The position numbers and the translations under genes are program-made. From assembly GCF_937129525.1 (NCBI RefSeq), contig NZ_CAKZNK010000015.1, forward strand, positions 1 to 63,428: a stretch of 63,428 nt of DNA. Reading direction: 5' to 3'. The notes beneath the pieces are model-generated. The model was given only the letters and a program-made list of their open reading frames with translations, made no database searches and was not told where the DNA came from. Positions 16,733 to 23,990 of the stretch are shown in pieces. The first letter of the stretch is position 1. Every line of letters begins with the position of its first letter. This DNA comes from an uncultured Chloroflexus sp. (GTDB taxonomy: Bacteria; Chloroflexota; Chloroflexia; Chloroflexales; Chloroflexaceae).

Positions 16733-17070
16733 TAGGGTTTGAACCTGGAGGCAGCGGCTGATGCCTGGCCCTTTGGACTGATCTGAACGTCTTGTTTACC
16801 ATCCTCTGCACAGCCATTTCCTCAAGTATCACACGGTGGATGTGTGCAGCCGGCGCGCGCATTGCGTGGATGCAGCTTGCTGATGAAGCTTGCGTTGCCA
16901 ATTTCACCGGAAGGCGGGGCACTATCTATCCGGTTGCTCTCCTTTGAAATCTTGCCAGGCTGTTTCCTCGATAACCGGCGGGCATTCGCAAAGGAACTGG
17001 CCCTGTAACCGGGGCTCAGGTTCGTTCTGTCTGCTGCCTATGGTACAATAGCAGCCAGGGTAGCTGCTTA
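16733..17070. other. Intergenic region upstream of parA
   Basis: About 340 bp without a gene. The right end has an extended -10 element TGGTACAAT (17042-17049), about 15 bp before the expected transcription start and close to the parA start codon; its -35 is poor. I see nothing else structured. Confidence 0.6.
17044..17049 (+). promoter_or_regulatory. Extended -10 promoter element of parAB
   Basis: TACAAT preceded by TGG (TGnTACAAT) predicts transcription from about 17056, giving a leader of roughly 15 nt before the GTG at 17071. The parS site lies immediately downstream, so ParB bound there could repress its own operon. Confidence 0.5.
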
Positions 17071-17880
17071 GTGTGGGTGTTTCACGTGAAACAGCAAGCG
17101 ACAGGCTCGCAACCGCGCGTACTGGCAATTGCAAATCAGAAAGGCGGCGTTGGCAAAACCACGACTGCCGTCAATCTTGCCGGTGAACTGGCCCGTCGTG
17201 GCCGGCGGGTGCTCTTGATTGATATCGATCCACAAGGCAATGCAACAACGAGCCTGGGCATTGCCAAAGCAGCATTGACTGTCACGACCTACGATCTCCT
17301 CCTCGGTGGCGCGCCGCCGGAAACGATACCGCTCGCCAGTGGGCGTGAGCGACTCGATATTATTCCCGCCGATCAAGAACTGGCCGGCGCTGCCGTGGAA
17401 CTGGTCACATTGGAACGGCGCGAATGGCGCCTGCGTGATGGCATAGCGCCACTGCTACACCGCTACGACTGGATCGTGATCGACTGCCCTCCCTCGCTGG
17501 GATTGTTAACCCTCAACGCACTCTGCGCCGCTCAGTCGGTGCTGATTCCGTTGCAATGTGAATATCTGGCCCTCGAAGGCCTGGCGCAACTCAAAACAAC
17601 TCTAGAGCGGGTGCGCGAGCATCTGAACCCACTCCTGCGCATCCTGGGAGTCGTGATGACCATGTACGATGGCCGCACCAATCTGGCGCAGCAGGTTGTG
17701 GACGAAGTGCAACGTTACTTTCCACAGCTTATCTGTCGCACCCTCATCCCACGCAGCGTGCGTCTGAGTGAAGCGCCAAGCCATGGACGTATGGCTTATG
17801 AGTATGATCCCCATGGGCGCGGCGCGCAAGCCTATGCGCTGCTCACCGACGAATTGATTGGGCGAGAGGAGCGAGTATGA
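17071..17880 (+). CDS. parA: Chromosome partitioning ATPase ParA (Soj)
   Basis: ParA is the Walker-type ATPase that moves ParB-bound origins on the nucleoid. The protein (269 residues from the GTG at 17071) has the deviant Walker A motif KGGVGKTTT at about residues 24-32, DIDPQGNAT, and DCPPSLGLL (Walker B region). Starts at GTG 17077 or 17086 are also possible; the family core begins near residue 16. The first codons contain a perfect parS. It overlaps parB by 4 bp (ATGA), so the two are translationally coupled. Confidence 0.95.
   Translation: MWVFHVKQQATGSQPRVLAIANQKGGVGKTTTAVNLAGELARRGRRVLLIDIDPQGNATTSLGIAKAALTVTTYDLLLGGAPPETIPLASGRERLDIIPADQELAGAAVELVTLERREWRLRDGIAPLLHRYDWIVIDCPPSLGLLTLNALCAAQSVLIPLQCEYLALEGLAQLKTTLERVREHLNPLLRILGVVMTMYDGRTNLAQQVVDEVQRYFPQLICRTLIPRSVRLSEAPSHGRMAYEYDPHGRGAQAYALLTDELIGREERV
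17078..17093. promoter_or_regulatory. Perfect parS centromere site
   Basis: TGTTTCACGTGAAACA matches the 16-bp parS consensus exactly and is a perfect palindrome. It lies within the first codons of parA (Val-Phe-His-Val-Lys), just after the parAB promoter. Confidence 0.95.
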
Positions 17881-18977
17881 GCCGGAAACGTGGTTTAGGC
17901 AGCGGCCTGGATGCGCTTATTCCATCAACCACCACCGATCAAACCATGGTGCGCGAATTGCCAGTAACCGCCATCCGGGCCAATCGCGCTCAACCTCGTA
18001 CCTCCTTCGATGAAACGGCACTCGCCGAATTAGCGGCGTCTGTTCAAGCCCACGGTGTCTTGCAGCCCCTGATCGTGAGCGAAGATCCGGCAGGCGGCTA
18101 CGAACTGATCGCCGGCGAACGGCGCTGGCGCGCCGCCCGCATGGCCGGTTTGACGACAGTGCCGGCTATCGTCAAAAATGCTACCCCGCAGCAATTCCTG
18201 GAACTGGCTCTGGTCGAAAATGTCCAGCGTGCCGATCTCAACCCGCTAGAAGAAGCGCAAGCTTATGAGACACTGCGGCGAGAGTTTGGTCTGAGTGATG
18301 AAGAGATTGCCCGTCGGGTTGGCAAGAGTCGGGTGGCGATTGTCAACAGCCGTCGCCTGCTCCGCCTTACTCCAACCGCGCGACAGGCCCTCCTTGACGG
18401 TGTGATCAGCGCCGGGCACGGTCGCGCTCTGCTGCGCCTCGAGGATCCGGCAGACCAACAGGCTGCGCTGGAATTGATTAAGGCGCGCGAACTCTCGGTG
18501 CGCGATGTAGAACGGCTCGCCGAACTGGTTACTCAACCTGGATTGGTGGCTGCCACGCGCAATGCCCTGTGCGCTGGTCAGATCGAACCGGCACAGGCGC
18601 TGGCATTGCAACAACTGGCCGACCCGCAGCTTCAGGCGACAGCCTGCGAAGCGGTCATGACCCATCGTCTAAACCGCGCTGAAACCGAGCGATTCTGCGC
18701 CGCCCTGGCCGCGGGAACCGAGATCGGTGCAGCGCTGGCCGAGATACGTAGCCGGAGTAGTCCCATACCGCCCACGTTATCAACGCGAGAGCCTCCCGAT
18801 CGCATACGTTCACCAATGGGTGCTTCACCTGAAGACCGCATGGCTCAGCAAATGTTTGAAGAGTTGTTGCAAACACCGGTGCAGATTGCCCGGAGTGGAA
18901 AAACCATCAGAGTAACGATTACGCTGTATGGTGATGAACAGTTGCAAGGGTTGTACGATCGTTTAGCCGGAAGTTAG
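17877..18977 (+). CDS. parB: Chromosome partitioning protein ParB (Spo0J)
   Basis: ParB is the CTPase clamp that loads at parS and spreads on DNA. The 366-residue protein has the N-terminal Spo0J/ParB domain with the CTP-binding box GERRWRAAR and ENVQRADLNPLEEA, then the helix-turn-helix (EIARRVGKSRVAIVNSRRLL) that reads parS, a linker, and a C-terminal dimerisation segment. It begins inside the parA stop codon. The family function agrees with two parS-like sites in the window (17078 and 22320). Downstream genes follow closely and may share the transcript. Confidence 0.96.
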   Translation: MSRKRGLGSGLDALIPSTTTDQTMVRELPVTAIRANRAQPRTSFDETALAELAASVQAHGVLQPLIVSEDPAGGYELIAGERRWRAARMAGLTTVPAIVKNATPQQFLELALVENVQRADLNPLEEAQAYETLRREFGLSDEEIARRVGKSRVAIVNSRRLLRLTPTARQALLDGVISAGHGRALLRLEDPADQQAALELIKARELSVRDVERLAELVTQPGLVAATRNALCAGQIEPAQALALQQLADPQLQATACEAVMTHRLNRAETERFCAALAAGTEIGAALAEIRSRSSPIPPTLSTREPPDRIRSPMGASPEDRMAQQMFEELLQTPVQIARSGKTIRVTITLYGDEQLQGLYDRLAGS

Positions 18978-18980
18978 CGA

Positions 18981-19901
18981 GTGGATGCCCATATGACGAC
19001 AATTATTGCTTTTGGCAATCCTGTGTATGATGAGATTATCACGCCGGTCGCGCACACCGACGGTCGCGTGCTCTCTGGGTGTTCTACCAATGCCTGCCTT
19101 GCCCTGAGTCGCCTCGGTCGCGCGACCGGACTGGTTGGACGAGTGGGTCCGGATTACATCAACCGGTTTCAATCGGAACTTGTCCGCTATGGAATAGAGC
19201 CATTCGTTGAATTGTCGCCGCAAACGGGAGGGTTTAAACTCGTTTACGATGCGCGTGGCGATCGCACGCTCGATGTGCTTGGCGTTGCCGAACCGATTCA
19301 GACGGTACCGGCAGCAATCGTCAGCGCGGCAGCGGTGATCGTTGGCCCCATTTTGCAAGAGACACCGCTCGACTTGATCCAGGCGATTCGCGCTTGTACC
19401 GATGCGCCGATCTTTCTCGATCCGCAAGGTCTCCTACGACGGTTTGGCCCGGATGGCCGGATCGAGCATTTTCTCCCCGAGACCTTCGCCGCGATTGCTC
19501 CCCTCTGTCACGTCATCAAGGCCAACGAGGTCGAGACAAAGGTGATTACCGGTATCGACCCTCGCCATGATCCGGCACTGGCCGCGCGGCGTCTACGCGA
19601 AACCGGATGCGCAATTGCCATTGTGACTCTGGCTGAAGCCGGCTCGCACATCGATGACGGTGAGCGGTCGATCGCCATTCCTGCTTACGCGACCGAAGCC
19701 CGCGATCCAACCGGGGCCGGTGACACCTATCTGGCCGGTTTTCTCCATGCCTACCTGTCTGATCCCTTCGATCTGTTCCGCGCCGGTTGCACTGGCGCAG
19801 CTACCGCCTCAATCTGGATTGAGTATACCGGTCCTGACGCGCCGATCACATCCGCCGAAGTGGAGCGGCGGACAGCGTCACTGGTGCAGCAGTATCGCTA
19901 A
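18981..19901 (+). CDS. PfkB family carbohydrate/nucleoside kinase
   Basis: The 306-residue protein has the ribokinase fold: an N-terminal GCSTNACLALSRLG substrate-binding region and the C-terminal PfkB signature DPTGAGDTYLAGFL, with the catalytic aspartate in GAGD. The substrate (sugar, nucleoside or other) cannot be told from sequence. The GTG at 18981 starts 4 bp after parB; an ATG four codons later (18993) is an alternative. It lies in the parAB-gatC run of plus-strand genes and may be in the same transcript. Confidence 0.87.
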   Translation: MDAHMTTIIAFGNPVYDEIITPVAHTDGRVLSGCSTNACLALSRLGRATGLVGRVGPDYINRFQSELVRYGIEPFVELSPQTGGFKLVYDARGDRTLDVLGVAEPIQTVPAAIVSAAAVIVGPILQETPLDLIQAIRACTDAPIFLDPQGLLRRFGPDGRIEHFLPETFAAIAPLCHVIKANEVETKVITGIDPRHDPALAARRLRETGCAIAIVTLAEAGSHIDDGERSIAIPAYATEARDPTGAGDTYLAGFLHAYLSDPFDLFRAGCTGAATASIWIEYTGPDAPITSAEVERRTASLVQQYR

Positions 19902-19953
19902 TCTGGCAATGGATGGGGGTATGCGCTTGAGCAGCGCTCTAGCTAGAGGATGA

Positions 19954-20598
19954 ATGTCAATGATGCCATTGCTTGCCCGCTTTCGCCAATTTTATGAGCA
20001 GGCCTCGTTGCCGCTCGGTCATTTCTGCACTCGCTTGGGAATCCATCCCAACGCGCTTACCTACCTGAGTCTCCTCTTCAGTGTAGTGGCCGGCTACCTT
20101 CTCTCACAGCGCGCTTTTTTGTGGGGAGTAGCAGCTATCTTGTTGATGGGTCTAGCCGATGTCCTTGATGGCGCCACGGCGCGAGCCAGCGGCAAAGCCA
20201 GTGAGTATGGCACGGTGCTTGATCACGTGACCGATCGCTACGCTGAGGCGTTTGTCATGGGCGGGTTGATGCTCTCTGGCGTGGTAGCGCCGGTGTGGAC
20301 ACTCTTCGCTATCTTTGGCATGGTGATGGCCAGCTATGTGCGGGCGCGGGCCGAGGCTACCGGCAAGCTGGCGTCGTGCAATGTCGGATTTGCCGGTCGG
20401 CAAGAGAAGCTCGGTTTGTTGCTACTCGGCCTGCTGTTGATGCCTCTAATCCCCAATTTGCCTGTGCTAGAGTGGGCGGTAATCGCTGTTGGTGTCGCTT
20501 CGCATATTACTGCGGTGCAACGCTTGCTATACACTCGCCAGGTATTAGTAGTCTCAGGGCGTGATCAAAAGTTGCGCAAAGAATCAGGTGTTGCATAA
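19954..20598 (+). CDS. CDP-alcohol phosphatidyltransferase family protein
   Basis: This 214-residue integral membrane enzyme transfers a phosphatidyl group from CDP-diacylglycerol to an alcohol. The family motif DG-x2-AR-x8-G-x3-D-x3-D is complete (DGATARASGKASEYG followed by TVLDHVTD). About five to six hydrophobic helices follow. The acceptor (glycerol phosphate, inositol phosphate or other) is not predictable from the motif alone. An archaetidyl- or phosphatidylinositol-phosphate synthase type is possible. It lies 52 bp after the PfkB kinase gene. Confidence 0.87.
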   Translation: MSMMPLLARFRQFYEQASLPLGHFCTRLGIHPNALTYLSLLFSVVAGYLLSQRAFLWGVAAILLMGLADVLDGATARASGKASEYGTVLDHVTDRYAEAFVMGGLMLSGVVAPVWTLFAIFGMVMASYVRARAEATGKLASCNVGFAGRQEKLGLLLLGLLLMPLIPNLPVLEWAVIAVGVASHITAVQRLLYTRQVLVVSGRDQKLRKESGVA

Positions 20599-20615
20599 TT
20601 TTTAGTGAGGTGGCT

Positions 20616-20906
20616 ATGTCTCTCTCCGAAGCTCAGGTTCGCCACGTGGCTCGCCTTGCCCGCCTTGCCCTCACGGATGACGAAGTGGCCGTCATGCGCG
20701 CGCAGCTCTCGGCTATCCTCGATTACATCGCGATGCTGCAGGAAGTCGATGTCAGCGACGTTCCGCCTACGGCACAGGTGACCGGCCTGACCACCGTCTG
20801 GCGTCCAGATGTGGTTGGCGAGATGCTCACCCAGGAACAGGCGCTGGCCAACGCGCCCGATCAGCAAGATGGGATGTTCCGGGTTCGCGCCGTGTTTGAG
20901 GAGTAG
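20616..20906 (+). CDS. gatC: Asp/Glu-tRNA(Asn/Gln) amidotransferase subunit C
   Basis: GatC stabilises the GatAB amidotransferase that turns Glu-tRNA(Gln) or Asp-tRNA(Asn) into the correct amidated forms. The 96-residue protein shows the standard pattern: VRHVARLARLALTDDE, then LSAILDYIAMLQEVDVSDV, and the C-terminal half ending FRVRAVFEE. The ATG at 20616 has GAGGTG upstream. GatA and GatB are not in the window, so gatC is separated from its partners here. Confidence 0.95.
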   Translation: MSLSEAQVRHVARLARLALTDDEVAVMRAQLSAILDYIAMLQEVDVSDVPPTAQVTGLTTVWRPDVVGEMLTQEQALANAPDQQDGMFRVRAVFEE

Positions 20907-20929
20907 CGATTCCGCAGTTGCAACCGACG

Positions 20930-21946
20930 TTATTGCGGTTGGGCAGCGTCATCCCGGCGATGACCGGCCAATGTGTCTGGGGGGAAGGTGCGTACCAGCC
21001 GAACATCGACTTGTCCGTTGGTCTGCTCACGTAGGGCAAACACCTCTGGATACTGCGCACAGCAAGCTCTAACAAGCTTCGCCAGACTGCCGTAACCGAA
21101 CTGACCCGGCTTGAAGGCAGGATCGATCTGGCGCAGCGACTGGCCGAGCAAACCGGCGCTCACCCAATCGCCATCCCGTTTCGGCGCTGCATCGATAGCT
21201 CTGACCAGCCAGCAGGCGGCTACCTGCAATAGCTGGTCGTTCGTCGGTAAAGCTTCAGGCATGGTAGACGCTGGCGATCGCGCGATGATTGAGGCGGTCT
21301 GCGCGTGGGTTAGCGGCTGCATCATTGACCCATCCTGGTGTGGCTGAGTTAACTTTGGTTCTGATGCGTCACTACGAGCCAGCGGCGACTCCTGTGGCGA
21401 TGACTCACTCTGTCCTGGGCCGACCTTCTCCAGTAACACAAAGTGACTGGCTGCCGCTTTCAACGCGCCCGGTGTGTTCCCGTTCCCAATCACGACAACT
21501 TTGATACCCGCTGCCCGCAACCGCTTAATCAGCGGCGTATAGTCGCTATCACTCGCGGCGATACAGAAGCAGTCAATCCGGCCTTGAAACAGCAGATCCA
21601 TCGCTTCCACGGTTATCAGAATGTCAATCGCATTCTTGCCGGTCGAAACCCGTTCGTGGTGGATCGGACGCAAATCATAGCGGGCGATCGGTTCGATCCA
21701 GTTCTGATACGAGGGTAAGGCCCAGTTGGCAAAGACCCGTCGCTCGCACAGAATGCCTTGCTGACGAGCGATTTTCACCACCTGCTCGGCAAAGCTCGCC
21801 GATGTATTTTCGCCGTCAATCAGCAGTGCAACTCGTTGCGTGGGAGGTGGCGCAGCGATCGGAACCGGAGTTTTGGAGCGGGTAGTCAGCAGTGAGCGTA
21901 GCGCGCGCGCGATTGCTCGCCAGGTCAGGGGCAACAGTGATGGCAT
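20930..21946 (-). CDS. NYN domain protein with C-terminal OST-HTH/LOTUS-like domain
   Basis: The 338-residue protein has a PIN-like NYN nuclease domain at about 38-170: ALLIDGENTSASF, then AIDILITVEAMDLL and ASDSDYTPLIKRLRAAG, giving the expected acidic residues. A Ser/Pro/Gln-rich linker follows, and the last 100 residues resemble an OST-HTH/LOTUS domain (VSAGLLGQSLRQIDPAFKPGQFGYGSLAKLVRA, shown here only in part by position 260-300). Such proteins are predicted RNA-binding ribonucleases. The N-terminus is basic and hydrophobic. The ATG has GGAG upstream. It is convergent with gatC. Confidence 0.85.
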   Translation of the reverse strand: MPSLLPLTWRAIARALRSLLTTRSKTPVPIAAPPPTQRVALLIDGENTSASFAEQVVKIARQQGILCERRVFANWALPSYQNWIEPIARYDLRPIHHERVSTGKNAIDILITVEAMDLLFQGRIDCFCIAASDSDYTPLIKRLRAAGIKVVVIGNGNTPGALKAAASHFVLLEKVGPGQSESSPQESPLARSDASEPKLTQPHQDGSMMQPLTHAQTASIIARSPASTMPEALPTNDQLLQVAACWLVRAIDAAPKRDGDWVSAGLLGQSLRQIDPAFKPGQFGYGSLAKLVRACCAQYPEVFALREQTNGQVDVRLVRTFPPDTLAGHRRDDAAQPQ

Positions 21947-21986
21947 CTTGTTCTCCGAAACTTAATGCCGGGGATTGAGTGTCTGT

Positions 21987-21992
21987 ATTATA
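21987..21992 (-). promoter_or_regulatory. -10 box of the NYN protein gene
   Basis: TATAAT on the minus strand about 40 bp before the NYN start codon; no good -35. Confidence 0.45.
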
Positions 21993-22319
21993 GCAAAGCA
22001 AGGTAACTGTAACATAACCTGCTATCGCCTGGTAGCAGCCGGGAATACCTCTGCATAACAGTGTCTTGGCAGGAAAAGTGTAGTGGCACTGTTCCAACTA
22101 TCTCGCGATCTGCCTGGTCTAAGCCGGAGTGAAATTGATGAGATGGGCGCGCTCACAGCCGGAATGGCTGCGAAGGCGCTTTTCATATCCGATCTGCGCC
22201 TGATGTAATAGAGCTGTCACAACGGATCGCGCGTTCCCGTTCGTGTTCTGGCGGCGGGTACAGCCATGCGGTTTCATCAATGTCGTTAGCGCTGATTAAC
22301 CATCCTGTGACAGGAAAGA

Positions 22320-22335
22320 TGTTTCACGGGAAACA
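22320..22335. promoter_or_regulatory. Near-consensus parS site (one mismatch)
   Basis: TGTTTCACGGGAAACA differs from the parS palindrome by one base in the centre. It sits 15 bp upstream of a strong promoter and 5.2 kb from the perfect parS in parA. Confidence 0.75.
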
Positions 22336-22350
22336 TCTCGCGCCTTCTCC

Positions 22351-22379
22351 TTGACAACGTCTGGTAAATAGTGTAAAAT
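22351..22379 (+). promoter_or_regulatory. Strong sigma-70-like promoter
   Basis: Perfect -35 TTGACA (22351-22356), 17-bp spacer, -10 TAAAAT (22374-22379). It drives the small membrane protein gene at 22461 with a leader of about 75 nt. Confidence 0.85.
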
Positions 22380-22460
22380 TAACACCAAGCGGGTATAACC
22401 CCGTTTTTCAATCGCTATAGTTTAGTGTTAATTAGACACTTTTTACACAGGAGGCGCGCT

Positions 22461-22655
22461 ATGATGACCATGTTGCTGCTCGGCCTGACGGTGCTGCTTG
22501 GCGCGACGGCAATCGGATCGGCCTTACCGCGGCCTTCGTTGCCGCCGGTGGTCTATTTGCGCGCCGAAGCGCCATCTGATTCGGGGAACGGTGATTTGGG
22601 GTTTGCGCTGATTATCTTCGTCACCCTGGCGCTGGTGGTAGCAATGGCGGCCTGA
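22461..22655 (+). CDS. Small two-segment membrane protein, unknown function
   Basis: A 64-residue protein with an N-terminal hydrophobic segment (about 3-20) that may be a signal or membrane anchor, a short polar middle rich in Pro, Ser and Asp, and a second hydrophobic segment at the C-terminus (about 45-64). I do not recognise it. Coding status is supported by an ideal AGGAGG 6 bp before the ATG and by the strong promoter. The leader holds two weak U-tailed hairpins. Its transcription may respond to ParB if the near-parS upstream is bound. Confidence 0.75.
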   Translation: MMTMLLLGLTVLLGATAIGSALPRPSLPPVVYLRAEAPSDSGNGDLGFALIIFVTLALVVAMAA

Positions 22656-22880
22656 TTTGTAACAGGCTCTTCAGTCCGTGTTTGCTAACCTGAGGCTTGT
22701 TACCGGCGCAAGACAATGATCCGGGTGAGAAGTGTCGGTAAGCGTCAGCCAATGGGTATCTCGAGAGTTGGATCGCTGCCGGGGAGCGTTACGCAAGCGT
22801 GTCTGTCTTGCCATACGCTTCCCACTGTCTTGACACCCGGATGGTGAGCGGGGCTATTGCAGGAAGGTCACTTCGCGACG

Positions 22881-23939
22881 TTACCCGTCTCCCTGGCGCC
22901 AGTTCCAGATAATCACCGAGAGGTAGCCTGCCGCGCCAATGGCAACACCTACCGGCCATGAATTACTGGCTTGCATGCCAACGAGTCCGGCCAGTAGCGG
23001 TCCTACCGCTGCCAGCAGCGGGCGCAGATCATCGCCGGGCGGCAGGTGTGCTCGCCGGCGTCGCCGGCGATTGATAGGCTCAGCCTCAGGTAGCTCTGGT
23101 TGCCCGGTTTCGTCTTCATCATCCTCATCGTCTTCAGCCTCAAAAATTGCCGGCGGCAGCGGGTTCTCAACCGGCGGGTTTTCCCGCAGTTCGGCTCGAT
23201 AGGCCTTGCGCCAACGGTACGTTGGCCGACGACGGGTTTCGTAGAGATGGTATGCGGCTCGTTGCAGAAAAGCGGGCTGACCAGCGCTGAGCCTCATCAG
23301 CTCGCGCACCTCGTCGGCGCTAAACAATGCCTCACCTTCATCAAGGTAGCTGTCGAGCAGCAGACGCGCTTCGGCAAAGCTGAGCGGGCCGAGCCGCACG
23401 GTAGCAAACGGTTCACTGAGCAGCGGCGGCGTCCCTCGCACCGCGCCGACGACCATCAGATCGTAGGCCAGGCTTTGGCCGGTTGGGCCGGCAACACCGT
23501 GGTAGCCCGGCGCACTTCGCCGGGCCAATCGGCCCAACCGTTCAAGCAGGTCTTCCCCCCAGCCGGCTGCAATCGCTGCCTCAACGCCATCAAGACAGAT
23601 CAGCACCGGACGACCACTAGCCGCCAGGCGCTGTTCGAGCGCAGTGATGGTCGGTTCGGTGCCGCCGAGCGCGCGCACGATCAGGCTGTAGGTGGTGACA
23701 GCGTCGGGTAGCAGAGCTAAATCGAGGTAGAAGGCATTGAGGTTGGGAATTTCAAGCACTGCTCCTGCCGCCTGCGCCAGATGGGTAAGGAGCGACGAAC
23801 GTCCACTGCCGCTCGGCCCGTAGAGCAACAATGGCCGCCGTCGTTCGAGTTGTTCACAAGCAGCGCCCAGTTCTCGCCAACGTCCGACAAACCGACTCGG
23901 ATCGGTAATGCGACCGCGCTCGCCAAAAGGATTGCTCAT
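22881..23939 (-). CDS. AAA-type ATPase with altered Walker A, acidic and basic tail
   Basis: The 352-residue protein has an ORC/STAND-like ATPase domain at about 15-230: P-loop GPSGSGRSS at 41-49, where the usual lysine is arginine, Walker B LICLDGVEA and a later sensor-like region. After it come an arginine-rich stretch, a run of Asp/Glu (EDDEDDEDE near 275), a run of six arginines, and two hydrophobic segments at the C-terminus, suggesting membrane attachment. I infer a membrane-tethered ATPase of unknown role. The missing lysine may mean weak ATP hydrolysis or binding only. Confidence 0.75.
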   Translation of the reverse strand: MSNPFGERGRITDPSRFVGRWRELGAACEQLERRRPLLLYGPSGSGRSSLLTHLAQAAGAVLEIPNLNAFYLDLALLPDAVTTYSLIVRALGGTEPTITALEQRLAASGRPVLICLDGVEAAIAAGWGEDLLERLGRLARRSAPGYHGVAGPTGQSLAYDLMVVGAVRGTPPLLSEPFATVRLGPLSFAEARLLLDSYLDEGEALFSADEVRELMRLSAGQPAFLQRAAYHLYETRRRPTYRWRKAYRAELRENPPVENPLPPAIFEAEDDEDDEDETGQPELPEAEPINRRRRRRAHLPPGDDLRPLLAAVGPLLAGLVGMQASNSWPVGVAIGAAGYLSVIIWNWRQGDG

Positions 23940-23990
23940 CGTGACGCCCTTTCTCTACCAGGCGCAAGCGCGCAGGCGACCAACGAAAGT

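Larger units (their letters stand above)
21947..22460. other. Regulatory intergenic region with near-parS and strong promoter
   Basis: About 510 bp without a gene. The left end has a minus-strand TATAAT (21987-21992) for the NYN gene. The right end carries a near-parS (22320-22335), a strong plus-strand promoter (22351-22379) and two small hairpins with five-U tails in the leader (22390-22408 and 22424-22444). I see nothing recognisable between 22000 and 22310. Confidence 0.7.

Noticed and set aside
22660-22710. Imperfect inverted repeat after the 64-residue protein gene
   Set aside because: The stem has bulges and no U-tract follows, so I could not support a terminator.
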